NCBI GenBank assembly: GCA_036377075.1
Contig: DASUZB010000088.1
Span: 15,951-79,950, forward strand
Length of the DNA stretch: 64,000 bases
Origin: DASUZB01 sp036377075
GTDB taxonomy: Bacteria; Actinomycetota; CALGFH01
Direction: 5' to 3'
Shown piece by piece: positions 54,441 through 62,660 of the stretch. The notes below the pieces were generated by a model, which saw only the letters and a program-made list of their open reading frames with translations, had not been told where the DNA came from and searched no databases. Numbering within the stretch: position 1 is the stretch's first letter; every line of letters begins with the position of its first letter. The position numbers and the translations under genes were made by a program.

Positions 54441-55887
54441 CCGTGTTCTTACCCTCCGTCACCAGCTCGCTCGTGCGCGGCGGCCGCACGCCACCGCCGG
54501 TGGCCCCGCCGGTCGCCGACGGTACACCCCGGGAGGTGTTGCCGCTGCCGCCGACGTTCACCAGGCCGCCGCCGCCGCTCGAGCCGCCCGAGGCGGTCTC
54601 GCCCATGGCGGCGAAGCCGGAGGCAGCCTTGTTGCGCGCGGCGGAGACGACCGTGGCACCGGCCGCGACCGGGGCGGCGCCCCAGGCGGCCGCGCCGGCG
54701 CCCGCCCCGGCGGCGGCGCCCTGCCGGAAGCGGGACTGGATCATCTGGCTGACCATGGACGAGCCGGTCAGCGCCGTCGCCCCGGAGGTCGCCTGCCGCA
54801 GCGCGGCCCGCTGCGTGCCCGCGGTCACCACCGCCGCCTCGGCCAGCGGGATCAGCTTGAGCAGGGCGATGGGGGTGAAGGAGGCCATCAGCAGCAGCGC
54901 CCCGCCGGCGAGCACGCCCTCGAACTTGTCGGTCAGCCCGCCGCGGGCCAGCCCGGACGCGGCCAGGTTGATGATCGCCACGATGAACACCTTGGCGAAG
55001 ATGATCGCCACCAGGAACTCGATCAGGCGCTTGCACCAGGGCCAGCCGCGCGGCCACACCATCGCCGCGAAGCCGATCGGCAGGAACAGCACGGCGATGT
55101 AGATCGCGGCCGAGCGCAGGATCAGCTCGATCCAGATGGAGATCGCGCCGAGGACCACGATGATCGCGGCGAGCAGCACGCCGAAGACCGGCGCGACCGG
55201 GTTGACCGTGCCGGCGCCGAGCGCCCCGAGCCAGCCGCCCGCGTCGTGCAGGAACTTCTCGGCGTTGGCCGAGGCGTTGGAGCCGATCGCGCTGCTGAGC
55301 CAGTCGGTCGCGTTGATCAGCAGCTGCGCGCAGGCGGGCGCGGCGAAGGAGAAGATCCCGGCGATCGGCAGGTAGAGGAAGGCCGAGCGGATCGCCTGGC
55401 TGAGGTCGGTCCTGACCATCGCCTGGGCGACCGACAGCAGCAGCATCGGCAGGGCGAAGATGACCGCGATCGCCAGCATGATGCGGTACTGGGCGACGAA
55501 CCAGCCGGCGCTCTCCACGTTCGGCGAGGTGGTGCCGTTGATCAGCCGGCCGACCTTGTCCAGGAACCACTGGCCGGCCTGGGCGACGGCGTTGGTGAAG
55601 CTGCGCAGGGCGCTGTCGCCGGCGGTGGAGACCACGTTGGCGGTCGCGGCGGTCAGCGCCCCGCCGACCGCGCCGGCGGGGGCGTTGCCCGCCTGGCAGA
55701 CCTTGCGCAGCACCGGGTTGGAGACGTTGTCGCAGCTCTGCTTCTTGGCGGTGGTGTTGCCCGGCGACTGCTGCTGGCCGGGGGCCTGCTGCGCGAAGGC
55801 CGCCGGGGCGGTCAACACCAGCAGGGCGACGACGCTGACCAGTGCCAGCAGCCAGCGCCCGCGGGCGCGCCTACGGTCGCGGAGCAT
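54433..55887 (-). CDS. VirB6/TrbL-like polytopic membrane protein (484 aa)
   Basis: A signal-like N-terminus (LLALVSVVALLVLTAPAAFA) leads to a Cys-containing extracellular part, then about six membrane helices between residues 135 and 345, and a long Ala/Gly/Ser-rich tail from about 370 on. This plan fits VirB6/TrbL channel proteins of Gram-positive type IV systems. ATG 55887 follows AAGGAG and overlaps the VirB8-like gene by 17 bp. The Gly/Ser-rich tail may be cytoplasmic and disordered. The assignment rests on topology and context, not on a sharp motif. Confidence 0.75.
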   Translation of the reverse strand: MLRDRRRARGRWLLALVSVVALLVLTAPAAFAQQAPGQQQSPGNTTAKKQSCDNVSNPVLRKVCQAGNAPAGAVGGALTAATANVVSTAGDSALRSFTNAVAQAGQWFLDKVGRLINGTTSPNVESAGWFVAQYRIMLAIAVIFALPMLLLSVAQAMVRTDLSQAIRSAFLYLPIAGIFSFAAPACAQLLINATDWLSSAIGSNASANAEKFLHDAGGWLGALGAGTVNPVAPVFGVLLAAIIVVLGAISIWIELILRSAAIYIAVLFLPIGFAAMVWPRGWPWCKRLIEFLVAIIFAKVFIVAIINLAASGLARGGLTDKFEGVLAGGALLLMASFTPIALLKLIPLAEAAVVTAGTQRAALRQATSGATALTGSSMVSQMIQSRFRQGAAAGAGAGAAAWGAAPVAAGATVVSAARNKAASGFAAMGETASGGSSGGGGLVNVGGSGNTSRGVPSATGGATGGGVRPPRTSELVTEGKNTDA

Positions 55888-56698
55888 AGTCGTACTCCTT
55901 GAATTCCTTGGACTGCTCGAGGAACGCGTTGGGCAAGGACGGGACGTCGTCGCCGGTGGTCAGTGGCGTGGGAGCGGGGCGGCTGCCGACGCCGACCTGC
56001 TTCCAGTCCCCAGCCACCCATTCGAGGTCGACCACGGTCACGCCCGACGCCTGCGACACCGGGGTGCCGGTGGTCGAGCCGGCCAGGCCGGTGGTCCAGA
56101 TGGCGACGCGGGCGCGGTGCGGGTCGTAGCGCTCGACCTTCTCGCCGAGCGGCGCGGTGAGCACCACCGCCTGGTCGGCGCCGGCGGCGCCGGCGGGGAG
56201 GTGCAGGCCCTTGCGGATCGCCGCGGCGGCCTCGTCCGCTGCGCGCTGCATGGCGACGCGGGCACGGGGCGCGGCCAACCTGGTGATCGCCTGGTGCAGG
56301 CGTGCCTGGTCGAACAGGACCTTGCTGCCGAGCACGATGGTGTAGTTGGTAGCCGCGGCGACCGCGCCCTGCTCCGTGTGCGCCCAGCCGAACCCGACCC
56401 CGACGCCGGCGACCACGTGCTGGGGTCCGGCGGCGGAGCGGACCGGGACCGCGGGCGCGGCCGCGGTGGCCGCCGGGCTCGGCGCCGCGGTGCTGGCCGT
56501 CGACTGGGCGGCCTGCTCGGCCACGCCGCCCGAGCGCGCGCTGCCGCGCCCGATCACCAGCCCGCCGGAGAACAGCACCAGCGCGAGCAGCAGCAGGCTG
56601 AGCCGGGTCGGCGAGACCGCCGGCCCGGCGGCGCGGCTGACGCGCTGGTCGGGCTGGCGGTAGATGACCCGTGCCCGGCTGCGCTCGGTCACTGCCAA
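55871..56698 (-). CDS. VirB8/TcpC-like single-span protein (275 aa)
   Basis: A basic cytoplasmic N-terminus (about 30 residues), one membrane helix (LSLLLLALVLFSGGLVIG), an Ala/Pro/Ser linker and an extracytoplasmic domain of about 180 residues (GWAHTEQGAVAAATNY to DLEWVAGDWKQVGVG) that looks like the NTF2-like fold of VirB8/TcpC. Such proteins form the scaffold around the channel. Start TTG 56698 has GAGGAG 9 bp upstream; GTG 56692 is an alternative. It overlaps the VirB6-like gene. The gap to the pilin-like gene upstream is 135 bp. Confidence 0.7.
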   Translation of the reverse strand: MAVTERSRARVIYRQPDQRVSRAAGPAVSPTRLSLLLLALVLFSGGLVIGRGSARSGGVAEQAAQSTASTAAPSPAATAAAPAVPVRSAAGPQHVVAGVGVGFGWAHTEQGAVAAATNYTIVLGSKVLFDQARLHQAITRLAAPRARVAMQRAADEAAAAIRKGLHLPAGAAGADQAVVLTAPLGEKVERYDPHRARVAIWTTGLAGSTTGTPVSQASGVTVVDLEWVAGDWKQVGVGSRPAPTPLTTGDDVPSLPNAFLEQSKEFKEYDYAPRP

Positions 56699-56833
56699 GG
56701 CGGTCCGCTCCTCTCGGTCAGGTCGCTGGTTCCAGGGGCTGGTCGGGGGTCAGGGGGTCATTCGTGGGGGGTACTCGAGGTGGCCCGGCACCCCGCCGGA
56801 CCACCTCGCACGCCGCGTTCGGGTCAGCTCGAC

Positions 56834-57133
56834 TCAGGCCGACTGGCCCAGGGTGAAGGCCCAGTTCACCAGGGCCGCGGCGGCGCCGACGATGACCGCC
56901 CCGACCACCGAGTACAGCGTGGCCCGCTTTCCCACCGCTGCCTGGTGGTAGTTCGAGCTGAGCGAACCCACCCCCCACATGGCACCCCCGATCACGATGC
57001 CGACCAGCGAGAGCAGCAGCGCGAAGCCGCCGATGCCATTGATGACCTGCTGGAACGGCCCCGCACCAGGGATCGCCTTGAAGTCAGGAGTGAAGTTCAC
57101 CTTCGTCGAAGCGGCGACCAACAACTGACGCAT
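56834..57133 (-). CDS. VirB2/TrbC-like pilin subunit candidate (99 aa)
   Basis: A small protein with two hydrophobic helices (GFALLLSLVGIVIGGAMWGVG and TLYSVVGAVIVGAAAALVNW) joined by a short polar basic loop, the layout of VirB2-type pilins. Its N-terminus (RQLLVAASTKVNFTPDFKAIP) is not a clear cleavable signal. ATG 57133 follows GAGGAGGAAC; an upstream in-frame ATG lies inside the 91 bp gap. In the type IV cluster it probably forms the channel or pilus lining. Confidence 0.75.
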   Translation of the reverse strand: MRQLLVAASTKVNFTPDFKAIPGAGPFQQVINGIGGFALLLSLVGIVIGGAMWGVGSLSSNYHQAAVGKRATLYSVVGAVIVGAAAALVNWAFTLGQSA

Positions 57134-57223
57134 CAGGTAGTTCCTCCTCGGCAAGGCGTAGCGCCGATACCGTCGGCGGACGGTTCCCCCGTTCGGGTTG
57201 CCCCGGTCATGGTCATGGTCGTC

Positions 57224-58552
57224 TCACTGCGCGAAGCCGTCGGCGACGGCGGCCGCGACCTCCAGGTAGGCCCGCCGGGTGGCGGGGCGCAGCCGGTCGA
57301 CCTGCGTCTCCGCCCCGGCACCGAGGTGGGGGTCCCACGGTACCTGGACGACCGCACGGCAGCGGCCGGCGAAGTGCTCCTCGATCTTCTCGACCTCCAC
57401 CAGTCCCTCACCGCGGACCGCGTTGACCACCGCCACCGCGGTCTGCACCAGCTCGGCATGGCCGTTCTCGTTGAGCCAGTCGAGGGTGGAGCTGGCCGCG
57501 CGGGCCGAGTCGAGGCTCGGCGCCATCACCACCACGATCTGGTCCGCCAGTTGCAGGATTCCCTTGGTCGCCGACTCCAGGACGCCGGTGCCGGTGTCAA
57601 GGCAGATGAGATTGTAGTGACGCTCGAGCAGGGTGATCGCGCGGCGGTAGTCCTCCTCGCCCAGCGCCTTGGTGATCCTCGGGTCGTCGTCGGAGGCGAC
57701 CACCTCGAGGCGGGTGGGCGCCTGGTTGGTGTAGGCGCGGATGTCGGCGTAGCGGACGATCTCGCGCTCGTCGGCCAGCAGGTTGGTGACGGTGGCCATC
57801 GTCTCCTTGCGCACCCGGTAGCCGAGCGAGCCGGCGTCGGGGTTGCCGTCGAGCGCGACCACCCGGTCGCCGCGCAGGCTGGCGAAGGTGTGGCCCAGCA
57901 TCAGCGTGGTGGTGGTCTTGCCGACGCCGCCCTTGCGGCTGATCACCGCGATCGAGCGGCAGCCGGCCACCGGCGTCTTCGCCCGCGCCATCAGCTGGCG
58001 CTCGGCGACCTCGGCCGGGCTGGGGCCGGGGTTGACGCGGCCGCCGGTGAGCCAGTAGACCACCCGGCGCCAGCCGTCCCGCGGCGGGGTGCCCTGGCCA
58101 CGCAGGTAGCGCTCGGCGGTGAAGTCGGCCGCGGTGCCGCCGGCGCCCCTGGCCGGCACGGCCATGGCGCGGCGCTGGCGCCGCGACGGCGTTGCCGAGG
58201 CGGCGCGCTCCACCCGCGACGGCACGGTCCGCGCCGGCGGGGTCGGTGGCGCGCTCGACTCGTACGGTGGCGCGCTCGACTCGTACGGGGACGGGCGGCG
58301 CTCCGGCGGCAGCGGGGCGCGCTCGGGCGGCAGCGGGGCGCGCTCCGGCGGCAGCGGACGCTCGGGCGCGCGCGTGCCGCCGTCGGCCTCGGCCGGGGCG
58401 GGCGCGGCGCTGTCGGCCGGACCTGCCTGCTCGCCGTCCGGCTGCTCGGTGGGACGCTCCTCGGTATCGGTCTGCTCGTCGACCACGCCGAGCGGCACGA
58501 AGGCCTCGTCGGTGTACGCGCCCGTCCATGGGGACCGCGGCTGCTGCGTCAC
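57224..58552 (-). CDS. ParA/MinD-type ATPase with long Pro/Glu-rich N-terminus (442 aa)
   Basis: The first 150 residues are disordered and rich in Pro, Glu and Ser, with tandem APLPPER and SSAPPYE units. The ATPase domain follows: deviant Walker A SRKGGVGKTTTTLML near residue 205, Walker A' VVALDGNPDAGSLGYR, and LICLDTGTGVLES as switch II. The design resembles EspI-type ATPases of ESX systems and MinD/ParA partition proteins. It may position the secretion apparatus or regulate it. GTG 58552 follows GAGGAGG at 8 bp; an earlier ATG lacks support. It is the first gene of the leftward cluster. Confidence 0.83.
   Translation of the reverse strand: MTQQPRSPWTGAYTDEAFVPLGVVDEQTDTEERPTEQPDGEQAGPADSAAPAPAEADGGTRAPERPLPPERAPLPPERAPLPPERRPSPYESSAPPYESSAPPTPPARTVPSRVERAASATPSRRQRRAMAVPARGAGGTAADFTAERYLRGQGTPPRDGWRRVVYWLTGGRVNPGPSPAEVAERQLMARAKTPVAGCRSIAVISRKGGVGKTTTTLMLGHTFASLRGDRVVALDGNPDAGSLGYRVRKETMATVTNLLADEREIVRYADIRAYTNQAPTRLEVVASDDDPRITKALGEEDYRRAITLLERHYNLICLDTGTGVLESATKGILQLADQIVVVMAPSLDSARAASSTLDWLNENGHAELVQTAVAVVNAVRGEGLVEVEKIEEHFAGRCRAVVQVPWDPHLGAGAETQVDRLRPATRRAYLEVAAAVADGFAQ
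58255..58360. repeat. In-frame tandem repeats in the ParA-like gene
   Basis: Two copies of a 24 bp unit coding YESSAPP(P) lie near 58255-58292, and three copies of a unit of about 21-24 bp coding PPERAPL follow to about 58360. All are multiples of three, so copy-number change would keep the frame. They are coding, not CRISPR. Confidence 0.65.
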
Positions 58553-59008
58553 CTCCAACCCTCCTCGCGACCTCTCGGGACCGTGCGGCGCAACCGGTTC
58601 GGATTTCGCGTGTGAAGTGACCTGTTGCATAGCGCGGGAAGCTCGTAGGAGTCCATCCCTACGCCATCAAAGGTTACACTCAACCGCAATGACACAAAAG
58701 CAATCGAACTGCTATTGGCGCTTCCCGACGCATTCCTGCGACCCCAGCCGAGGCGGACCGCCCGAGGAACTGACGCGGGGTGCACGGCTCCTCCTTCCCG
58801 GCGCCTGGCGACCCTCGCGGTGCCGCCCTGACACTGGATCACTGGCCAGCCCACCTGTATCCTGTCAAGCGTCTCGACCTCCTAAAATAGCACTCAATGG
58901 CGCGTCAGGGGCGAAGTCGGGCCGCGATATTCTCCAGAAATCCTTTCCGGATCGTCGCCCACCGTCCTACTCCCCCGGCAGAATGATCTCGTCGTCAGGC
59001 CACCGCGC
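58553..59008. promoter_or_regulatory. Divergent promoter region of the type IV cluster
   Basis: A 456 bp gap with lower GC than the genes on both sides. On the minus strand TTGTGT (58697-58692) and TAACCT (58676-58671) are a weak promoter candidate for the ParA-to-VirD4 operon. On the plus strand TAAAAT (58883-58888) is a good -10 candidate for the hydrolase gene, leaving a leader of about 115 nt. No gene longer than 40 codons with proper codon use is seen. Confidence 0.35.
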
Positions 59009-59971
59009 ATGAAGAAACTCCTCATCGCCATCCCGCTCGGGCTGCTGCTGCTGCTCGGGCTGCTGCTCGGCGGGTTGGCGACGCGAATCATCGGCGGCGG
59101 CCCCCCGAGCCAGGGCGCGATGCAGGACATCCCGCCCGACTACCTGCCGCTGTACCAGGCGGCCGCGGACACCTGCCCCGGCCTCCCCTGGGCGGTGCTC
59201 GCCGCGATCGGCAAGGTCGAGTCCAACCACGGCCGCTCGACCGCGCAGGGGGTCGCCTTCGGGGCGAACCTCGCCGGCGCCGCCGGGCCGATGCAGTTCG
59301 GCATCGGCGGCAAGGCGGGCAACACCTGGGGCGGGTCGGCGGTGCACCCGGTGCCGCCCCAGGTCGGCTACGGCACCGACGGCGACGGCGACGGGATCGC
59401 CAACGTCTACCAGCCGGCCGACGCGATCTTCGGCGCGGCCAGGTACCTGTGCGCCCACGGCGGGCTGCGCGCCGCCGACCTCCCGCGCGCGATCTTCGCC
59501 TACAACCACGCCGACTGGTACGTGACCAAGGTGCTGGCGATCGCCTCCAGCTACGCCGCCGGGCCGGGGGTGGCGCTACCCGCCGGGCCGGCGGTCGAGA
59601 AGGCGGTCGCGTTCGCGTTCAGCCAGCTCGGCACGCCGTACAAGTGGGGCGCGGCCGGCGAGGGCTTCTACGACTGCTCGGGGCTGGCGCAGCGGGCCTA
59701 CGCCGAGGGTGGGGTGGCGTTGCCGCGGACCTCGCGCGAGCAGTGGTACGCCGGCGCGCAGGTGCTCAACCCCGACGACCTGCAACCCGGTGACCTGGTC
59801 TTCTTCGCCAGCGACCTGGCCGACCCGTCGACCATCCACCACGTCGGCATCTACATCGGCGCCGGCAACATGATCGACGCCCCCCACCGGGGCGCGGTGG
59901 TCTCCATGCGCCCGGCGCTGGGCCGCGGCGACTACATCGGCGCCGTCCGCCCCACCGCCCCGCCCGCCTAG
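59009..59971 (+). CDS. VirB1-like bifunctional lytic transglycosylase/NlpC-P60 hydrolase (320 aa)
   Basis: One N-terminal membrane anchor (LLIAIPLGLLLLLGLLLGG) is followed by a lytic transglycosylase domain (about 50-185) with catalytic Glu in GKVESNHG and AGPMQFG, then an NlpC/P60 domain (about 195-315) with catalytic Cys in YDCSGLAQ and His in IHHVGIYIG. Cutting both glycan and peptide bonds, it would open the wall for the secretion channel, as TcpG/VirB1 proteins do. Its C-terminal domain is a close relative of the NlpC/P60 domain at 44416. Its stop shares CTAG with the convergent GlsB-like gene. Confidence 0.88.
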   Translation: MKKLLIAIPLGLLLLLGLLLGGLATRIIGGGPPSQGAMQDIPPDYLPLYQAAADTCPGLPWAVLAAIGKVESNHGRSTAQGVAFGANLAGAAGPMQFGIGGKAGNTWGGSAVHPVPPQVGYGTDGDGDGIANVYQPADAIFGAARYLCAHGGLRAADLPRAIFAYNHADWYVTKVLAIASSYAAGPGVALPAGPAVEKAVAFAFSQLGTPYKWGAAGEGFYDCSGLAQRAYAEGGVALPRTSREQWYAGAQVLNPDDLQPGDLVFFASDLADPSTIHHVGIYIGAGNMIDAPHRGAVVSMRPALGRGDYIGAVRPTAPPA

Positions 59972-60222
59972 TACCGCCTGGGGCGGAAGGCGCGGATGAC
60001 CAGCAGCACCGCCATCGCGCCGAGGACCGAGCCGATCAGCCCGGCCCTGGTGATCCTGGTCGAGTCGTGGAACAGCAGGTTGGCGACGAAGCCGCCGAGC
60101 AGCGAGCCGACGATGCCGACCAGGATGGTCCCGATGCAGCCGACCGGGTCCCTGCCCGGCAGGAGGAGCCGCGCCAGCGCGCCGACCACCAGACCGGCGA
60201 CGATCCACGAGACGATGCCCAC
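59968..60222 (-). CDS. GlsB/YeaQ/YmgE-family small membrane protein (84 aa)
   Basis: A three-helix membrane protein with Gly-rich helices, starting GIVSWIVAGLVVGALARLL and containing GTILVGIVGSLLGGFVAN, the signature of the transglycosylase-associated/GlsB stress family. Start is GTG 60222 after GGAGG. These proteins are linked to envelope or general stress; their biochemical role is not known. It overlaps the convergent hydrolase by 4 bp and lies 48 bp after the aldo/keto reductase start side neighbours' stop. Confidence 0.85.
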   Translation of the reverse strand: MGIVSWIVAGLVVGALARLLLPGRDPVGCIGTILVGIVGSLLGGFVANLLFHDSTRITRAGLIGSVLGAMAVLLVIRAFRPRRY

Positions 60223-60270
60223 GATCCTCCCCCTCCCGACCGCGACGACGGTTGCCGCCGCGGCGCGACG

Positions 60271-61242
60271 CTACCAGGCGTAGGCCTCGGGCGCCGGCCC
60301 GCCGGGACCAGGCCAGATCTCGTCGAGCCTGGCCAGCGCCTTGTCGTCCAGCCGCAGCTCGAGCGCGTGCAGCGCCGCCTCGAGCTGCTCCATGGTGCGC
60401 GGCCCGATGATCGGGGCGGTCACCACCGGCTGGTGCAGCAGCCAGGCATGGCCGACGTCCGCGGGCGCCTCGCCCAGCTCCGAGCAGAGCGACTCGTAGG
60501 CCTCGACCTGGCTGCGGTGCGCGTCCAGCCGCTCACGGGCCTGCTCGCTGGTGCGGCGGCCCTCCCTGGCCTTCTCCAGCGCGCCGCCGAGCACGCCGCC
60601 GAACAGCGGGCTCCACGGGATCAGGCCCAGCCCGTAGGCCTGGCAGGCGGGCACCACCTCGAGCTCGACGGTGCGCTCCGCGAGGTTGTAGAGCGACTGC
60701 TCGCTGACCAGGCCGAGCCCGTGCCTCGCCTTGGCGGCCTCGCACGCCTGGGCGATGTGCCAGCCGGCGAAGTTCGACGAGCCGACGTAGACCACCTTGC
60801 CCTGCTGCACCAGCACGTCCATCGCCTGCCACAGCTCGTCCCAGGGGGTGTCGCGGTCGACGTGGTGCATCTGGTACAGGTCGATGTGGTCGGTCTGCAG
60901 CCGCCGCAGCGAGTCCTCACAGGCGCGGCGGACGTTGACGGCCGAGAGCCGGTTGAAGTTGGGCCACTCGCCCATGCTGCCGAAGACCTTGGTGGCCAGC
61001 ACCACCTTGTCGCGCCGGCCGCCGCCCTTGGCGAACCAGCGGCCGACGATCTGCTCGGTGACGCCTTCGCCGGTGCGCCAGCCGTAGACGTTGGCCGTGT
61101 CGAAGAAGTTGATGCCCTCGTCGAGCGCGCGGTCCATGATCGCGTGGGAGTCGGCCTCCGAGGTCTCCGGGCCGAAGTTCATCGTGCCGAGGCAGAGCCG
61201 GCTCACGCGGAGTCCGGTTCGGCCGAGGTGCGCGTACTGCAT
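60271..61242 (-). CDS. Aldo/keto reductase (323 aa)
   Basis: A TIM-barrel AKR: FFDTANVYG carries the catalytic Asp and Tyr, LATKVFG the Lys, and YQMHHVDRDTP the His. IIGPRTMEQLE is the C-terminal cofactor region. It reduces carbonyl compounds with NADPH; the natural substrate is unknown. ATG 61242 follows GAGGAG. It is the last of a leftward series (nuclease, SMI1, AKR), though the 69 bp gap suggests it may be transcribed separately. Confidence 0.9.
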   Translation of the reverse strand: MQYAHLGRTGLRVSRLCLGTMNFGPETSEADSHAIMDRALDEGINFFDTANVYGWRTGEGVTEQIVGRWFAKGGGRRDKVVLATKVFGSMGEWPNFNRLSAVNVRRACEDSLRRLQTDHIDLYQMHHVDRDTPWDELWQAMDVLVQQGKVVYVGSSNFAGWHIAQACEAAKARHGLGLVSEQSLYNLAERTVELEVVPACQAYGLGLIPWSPLFGGVLGGALEKAREGRRTSEQARERLDAHRSQVEAYESLCSELGEAPADVGHAWLLHQPVVTAPIIGPRTMEQLEAALHALELRLDDKALARLDEIWPGPGGPAPEAYAW

Positions 61243-61311
61243 CGAGGCTCCTCGCTGGACGGCGGGTGACCGAGACGAGCCCGGCCGGGGGCTCCCCAGG
61301 GTAGCGGTCGT

Positions 61312-61851
61312 TCAGTCGAACGGCTCGAAGGTGTGCGCGGGCCGCTGCAGGACCTCCGGCGGGAGGATCTGGGTCCGCAGCGTGCCGCCGACCAGGTCGG
61401 CGAGGAAGCCGGTGACCGGCGTGCGGTGCAGCTCGTGGCTGGCGGCGCGCGCCTCGACCAGGGCGACGGTCCAGTCGGCCGGGGTTGGATCGGTGACCCA
61501 GTACAGCTCGTCGCCGTTGTCGCTGCGCCCCAGCGGCAGCACCCCGCCCGCTTCGGGAAACGGTGGCCACGGCAGCCGGTCGGGGAACTTGGCCCTCGTC
61601 TCGGCGTAGGCGGCGAGCACCGCGTCCTTCTCGTACAGCAGGTTGCCGTCCTGGCCGGCGGGGGCGAACGGGTTGAACAGGTAGAGGAAGTCGTCGAACT
61701 TGCCCGAGCCGTACTGCTCGGTGAAGCGCTTGTAGTCGTCGGGGAGGGCGGCCCCGAGGGCGGCCTCGACCGCCGGCCACTCCTCCGCCTTGCCCGCCTC
61801 GACCGGCTCGGCGGGCGGGGGGACGATCGCGCGCAGGCGTTCCAGCGTCAT
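61312..61851 (-). CDS. SMI1/KNR4-family protein, probable immunity protein (179 aa)
   Basis: WPAVEAALGAALPDDYKRF and the following LYLFNPFAP stretch are typical of the SMI1/KNR4 (SUKH) superfamily, known as immunity proteins against many polymorphic toxins, especially nucleases. The C-terminal half (ELYWVTDP, then an acidic helix) fits the fold. No signal peptide is present, so it acts in the cytoplasm. ATG 61851 is 28 bp after the stop of the exported nuclease-like lipoprotein, on the same strand. Pairing with that gene as immunity is an inference from family and order. Confidence 0.8.
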   Translation of the reverse strand: MTLERLRAIVPPPAEPVEAGKAEEWPAVEAALGAALPDDYKRFTEQYGSGKFDDFLYLFNPFAPAGQDGNLLYEKDAVLAAYAETRAKFPDRLPWPPFPEAGGVLPLGRSDNGDELYWVTDPTPADWTVALVEARAASHELHRTPVTGFLADLVGGTLRTQILPPEVLQRPAHTFEPFD

Positions 61852-61879
61852 GGCAGGGCAGCCTCCGTTCGCTGTCGGG

Positions 61880-62536
61880 TCACGAGCCCGCCGGCAAGGG
61901 GACGTACTCGCGCACGCGGGCCTCGGCGGTGTTGTCGATCAGGACGTCGAGGCGGAAGCCGTGGTCGCCGCTGGCGGTGATCCGTACGGCGCTCGGCGCG
62001 CCCTTGAAGGTCGGGCTCGGGTAGACGGGACGTACCCGGTAGTGGATGGTCTCGCCTCGCTCCACCGCCTCGGCGACGGCGCTCTCGTAGTCGCGCATCA
62101 CCGGGGAGTTGGCCCGCCGCTGGTACAGCGCCACCAGGTTGGCGTCCTCCTCGCCGGAGCCGCCGAGCTGGCGGCCGAGCAGGTGGCCGCGGGCGTGGTT
62201 GCGGGCCGGCAGGTCCTCGAACCCCGGTGGCCGGATGTCGGAGTCGGCCGCCGAGCCCAGGTCGTGCGCTGCCGCGGCACGGACCATCCGCGGGGTGATG
62301 GTGGCGGTGATGCCGCTGCGCTGGCCGGTCTTGGGGTCGACGCGCCCGTAGTCGACCGCCCCACCGAGCCGCCGGATGGCGCTCACGTTCTGCCTGGCGG
62401 TCTCGGTGTGCCCCTTCGACCCGGTCGACGGTCCCTTCTCCGGCGCGGGCGGCTCGACGCACCCCGCGGCCACCACCGCGGCCAGCGCCATCCCCAACAC
62501 CCGAACCAGCAGCCACGAGCCCCGGCGAGCCGTCAT
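61880..62536 (-). CDS. Exported lipoprotein with DNA/RNA non-specific endonuclease-like domain (218 aa)
   Basis: The N-terminus has a signal sequence ending in the lipobox LAAVVAAGC. After a short Pro/Lys/Ser linker, the domain at about 55-215 contains ARNHARGHLLGRQLGGSGEE, the RGH-type catalytic motif of the Endonuclease_NS_2 family used by polymorphic toxins, followed by ANLVALYQRRANSPVM and HYRVRPVY. The conserved Arg-Gly-His should form the metal/catalytic centre. As a stand-alone surface lipoprotein it may be a contact toxin or a nutrient nuclease. The SMI1/KNR4 gene downstream supports the toxin reading. Confidence 0.8.
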   Translation of the reverse strand: MTARRGSWLLVRVLGMALAAVVAAGCVEPPAPEKGPSTGSKGHTETARQNVSAIRRLGGAVDYGRVDPKTGQRSGITATITPRMVRAAAAHDLGSAADSDIRPPGFEDLPARNHARGHLLGRQLGGSGEEDANLVALYQRRANSPVMRDYESAVAEAVERGETIHYRVRPVYPSPTFKGAPSAVRITASGDHGFRLDVLIDNTAEARVREYVPLPAGS

Positions 62537-62645
62537 CGTCGCTGCATCCCTTCTCCCGGGGGCACGGGCTGGTGGTCACGACCGACCCGGACATCCTACC
62601 CAGGCCGGGCCGGCGGTCACCTCAACTGGGCGCGAGGAGTGGTCG

Positions 62646-62660
62646 ATGAGCTGGCCATGA
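62646..62660 (+). other. Possible four-codon leader peptide (MSWP) coupled to the cyclase gene
   Basis: ATG 62646 has a well-spaced GAGGAG (62634-62639). Its frame reads Met-Ser-Trp-Pro and stops at TGA 62658-62660, which overlaps ATG 62657 of the diguanylate cyclase by 4 bp. The cyclase ATG has no good site of its own. The alternative is that the cyclase starts at GTG 62639 in its own frame. Confidence 0.35.

Larger units (their letters stand above)
49908..59971. other. Type IV secretion/conjugation-like gene cluster
   Basis: Seven leftward genes from 58552 to 49908 and one divergent hydrolase at 59009-59971 together supply a coupling ATPase, an energising ATPase, an inner-membrane core (VirB3/4N-, VirB6- and VirB8-like), a pilin-like subunit, a ParA/MinD ATPase and a wall hydrolase. 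No relaxase, integrase, origin of transfer or terminal repeats are seen. Both flanks are normal metabolic or stress genes. The set could be a chromosomally fixed protein exporter, a degraded integrative element, or a conjugation module whose processing genes lie elsewhere. Confidence 0.75.

Noticed and set aside
58255..58360. Repeats considered as CRISPR or iteron-type origin
   Set aside because: Units are adjacent without spacers, are multiples of three and encode a repetitive peptide within a clear gene.
49908..59971. Integrative conjugative element with attachment sites
   Set aside because: No integrase, relaxase, tRNA target or direct repeats were seen at the borders, so it is listed only as a secretion-like cluster.
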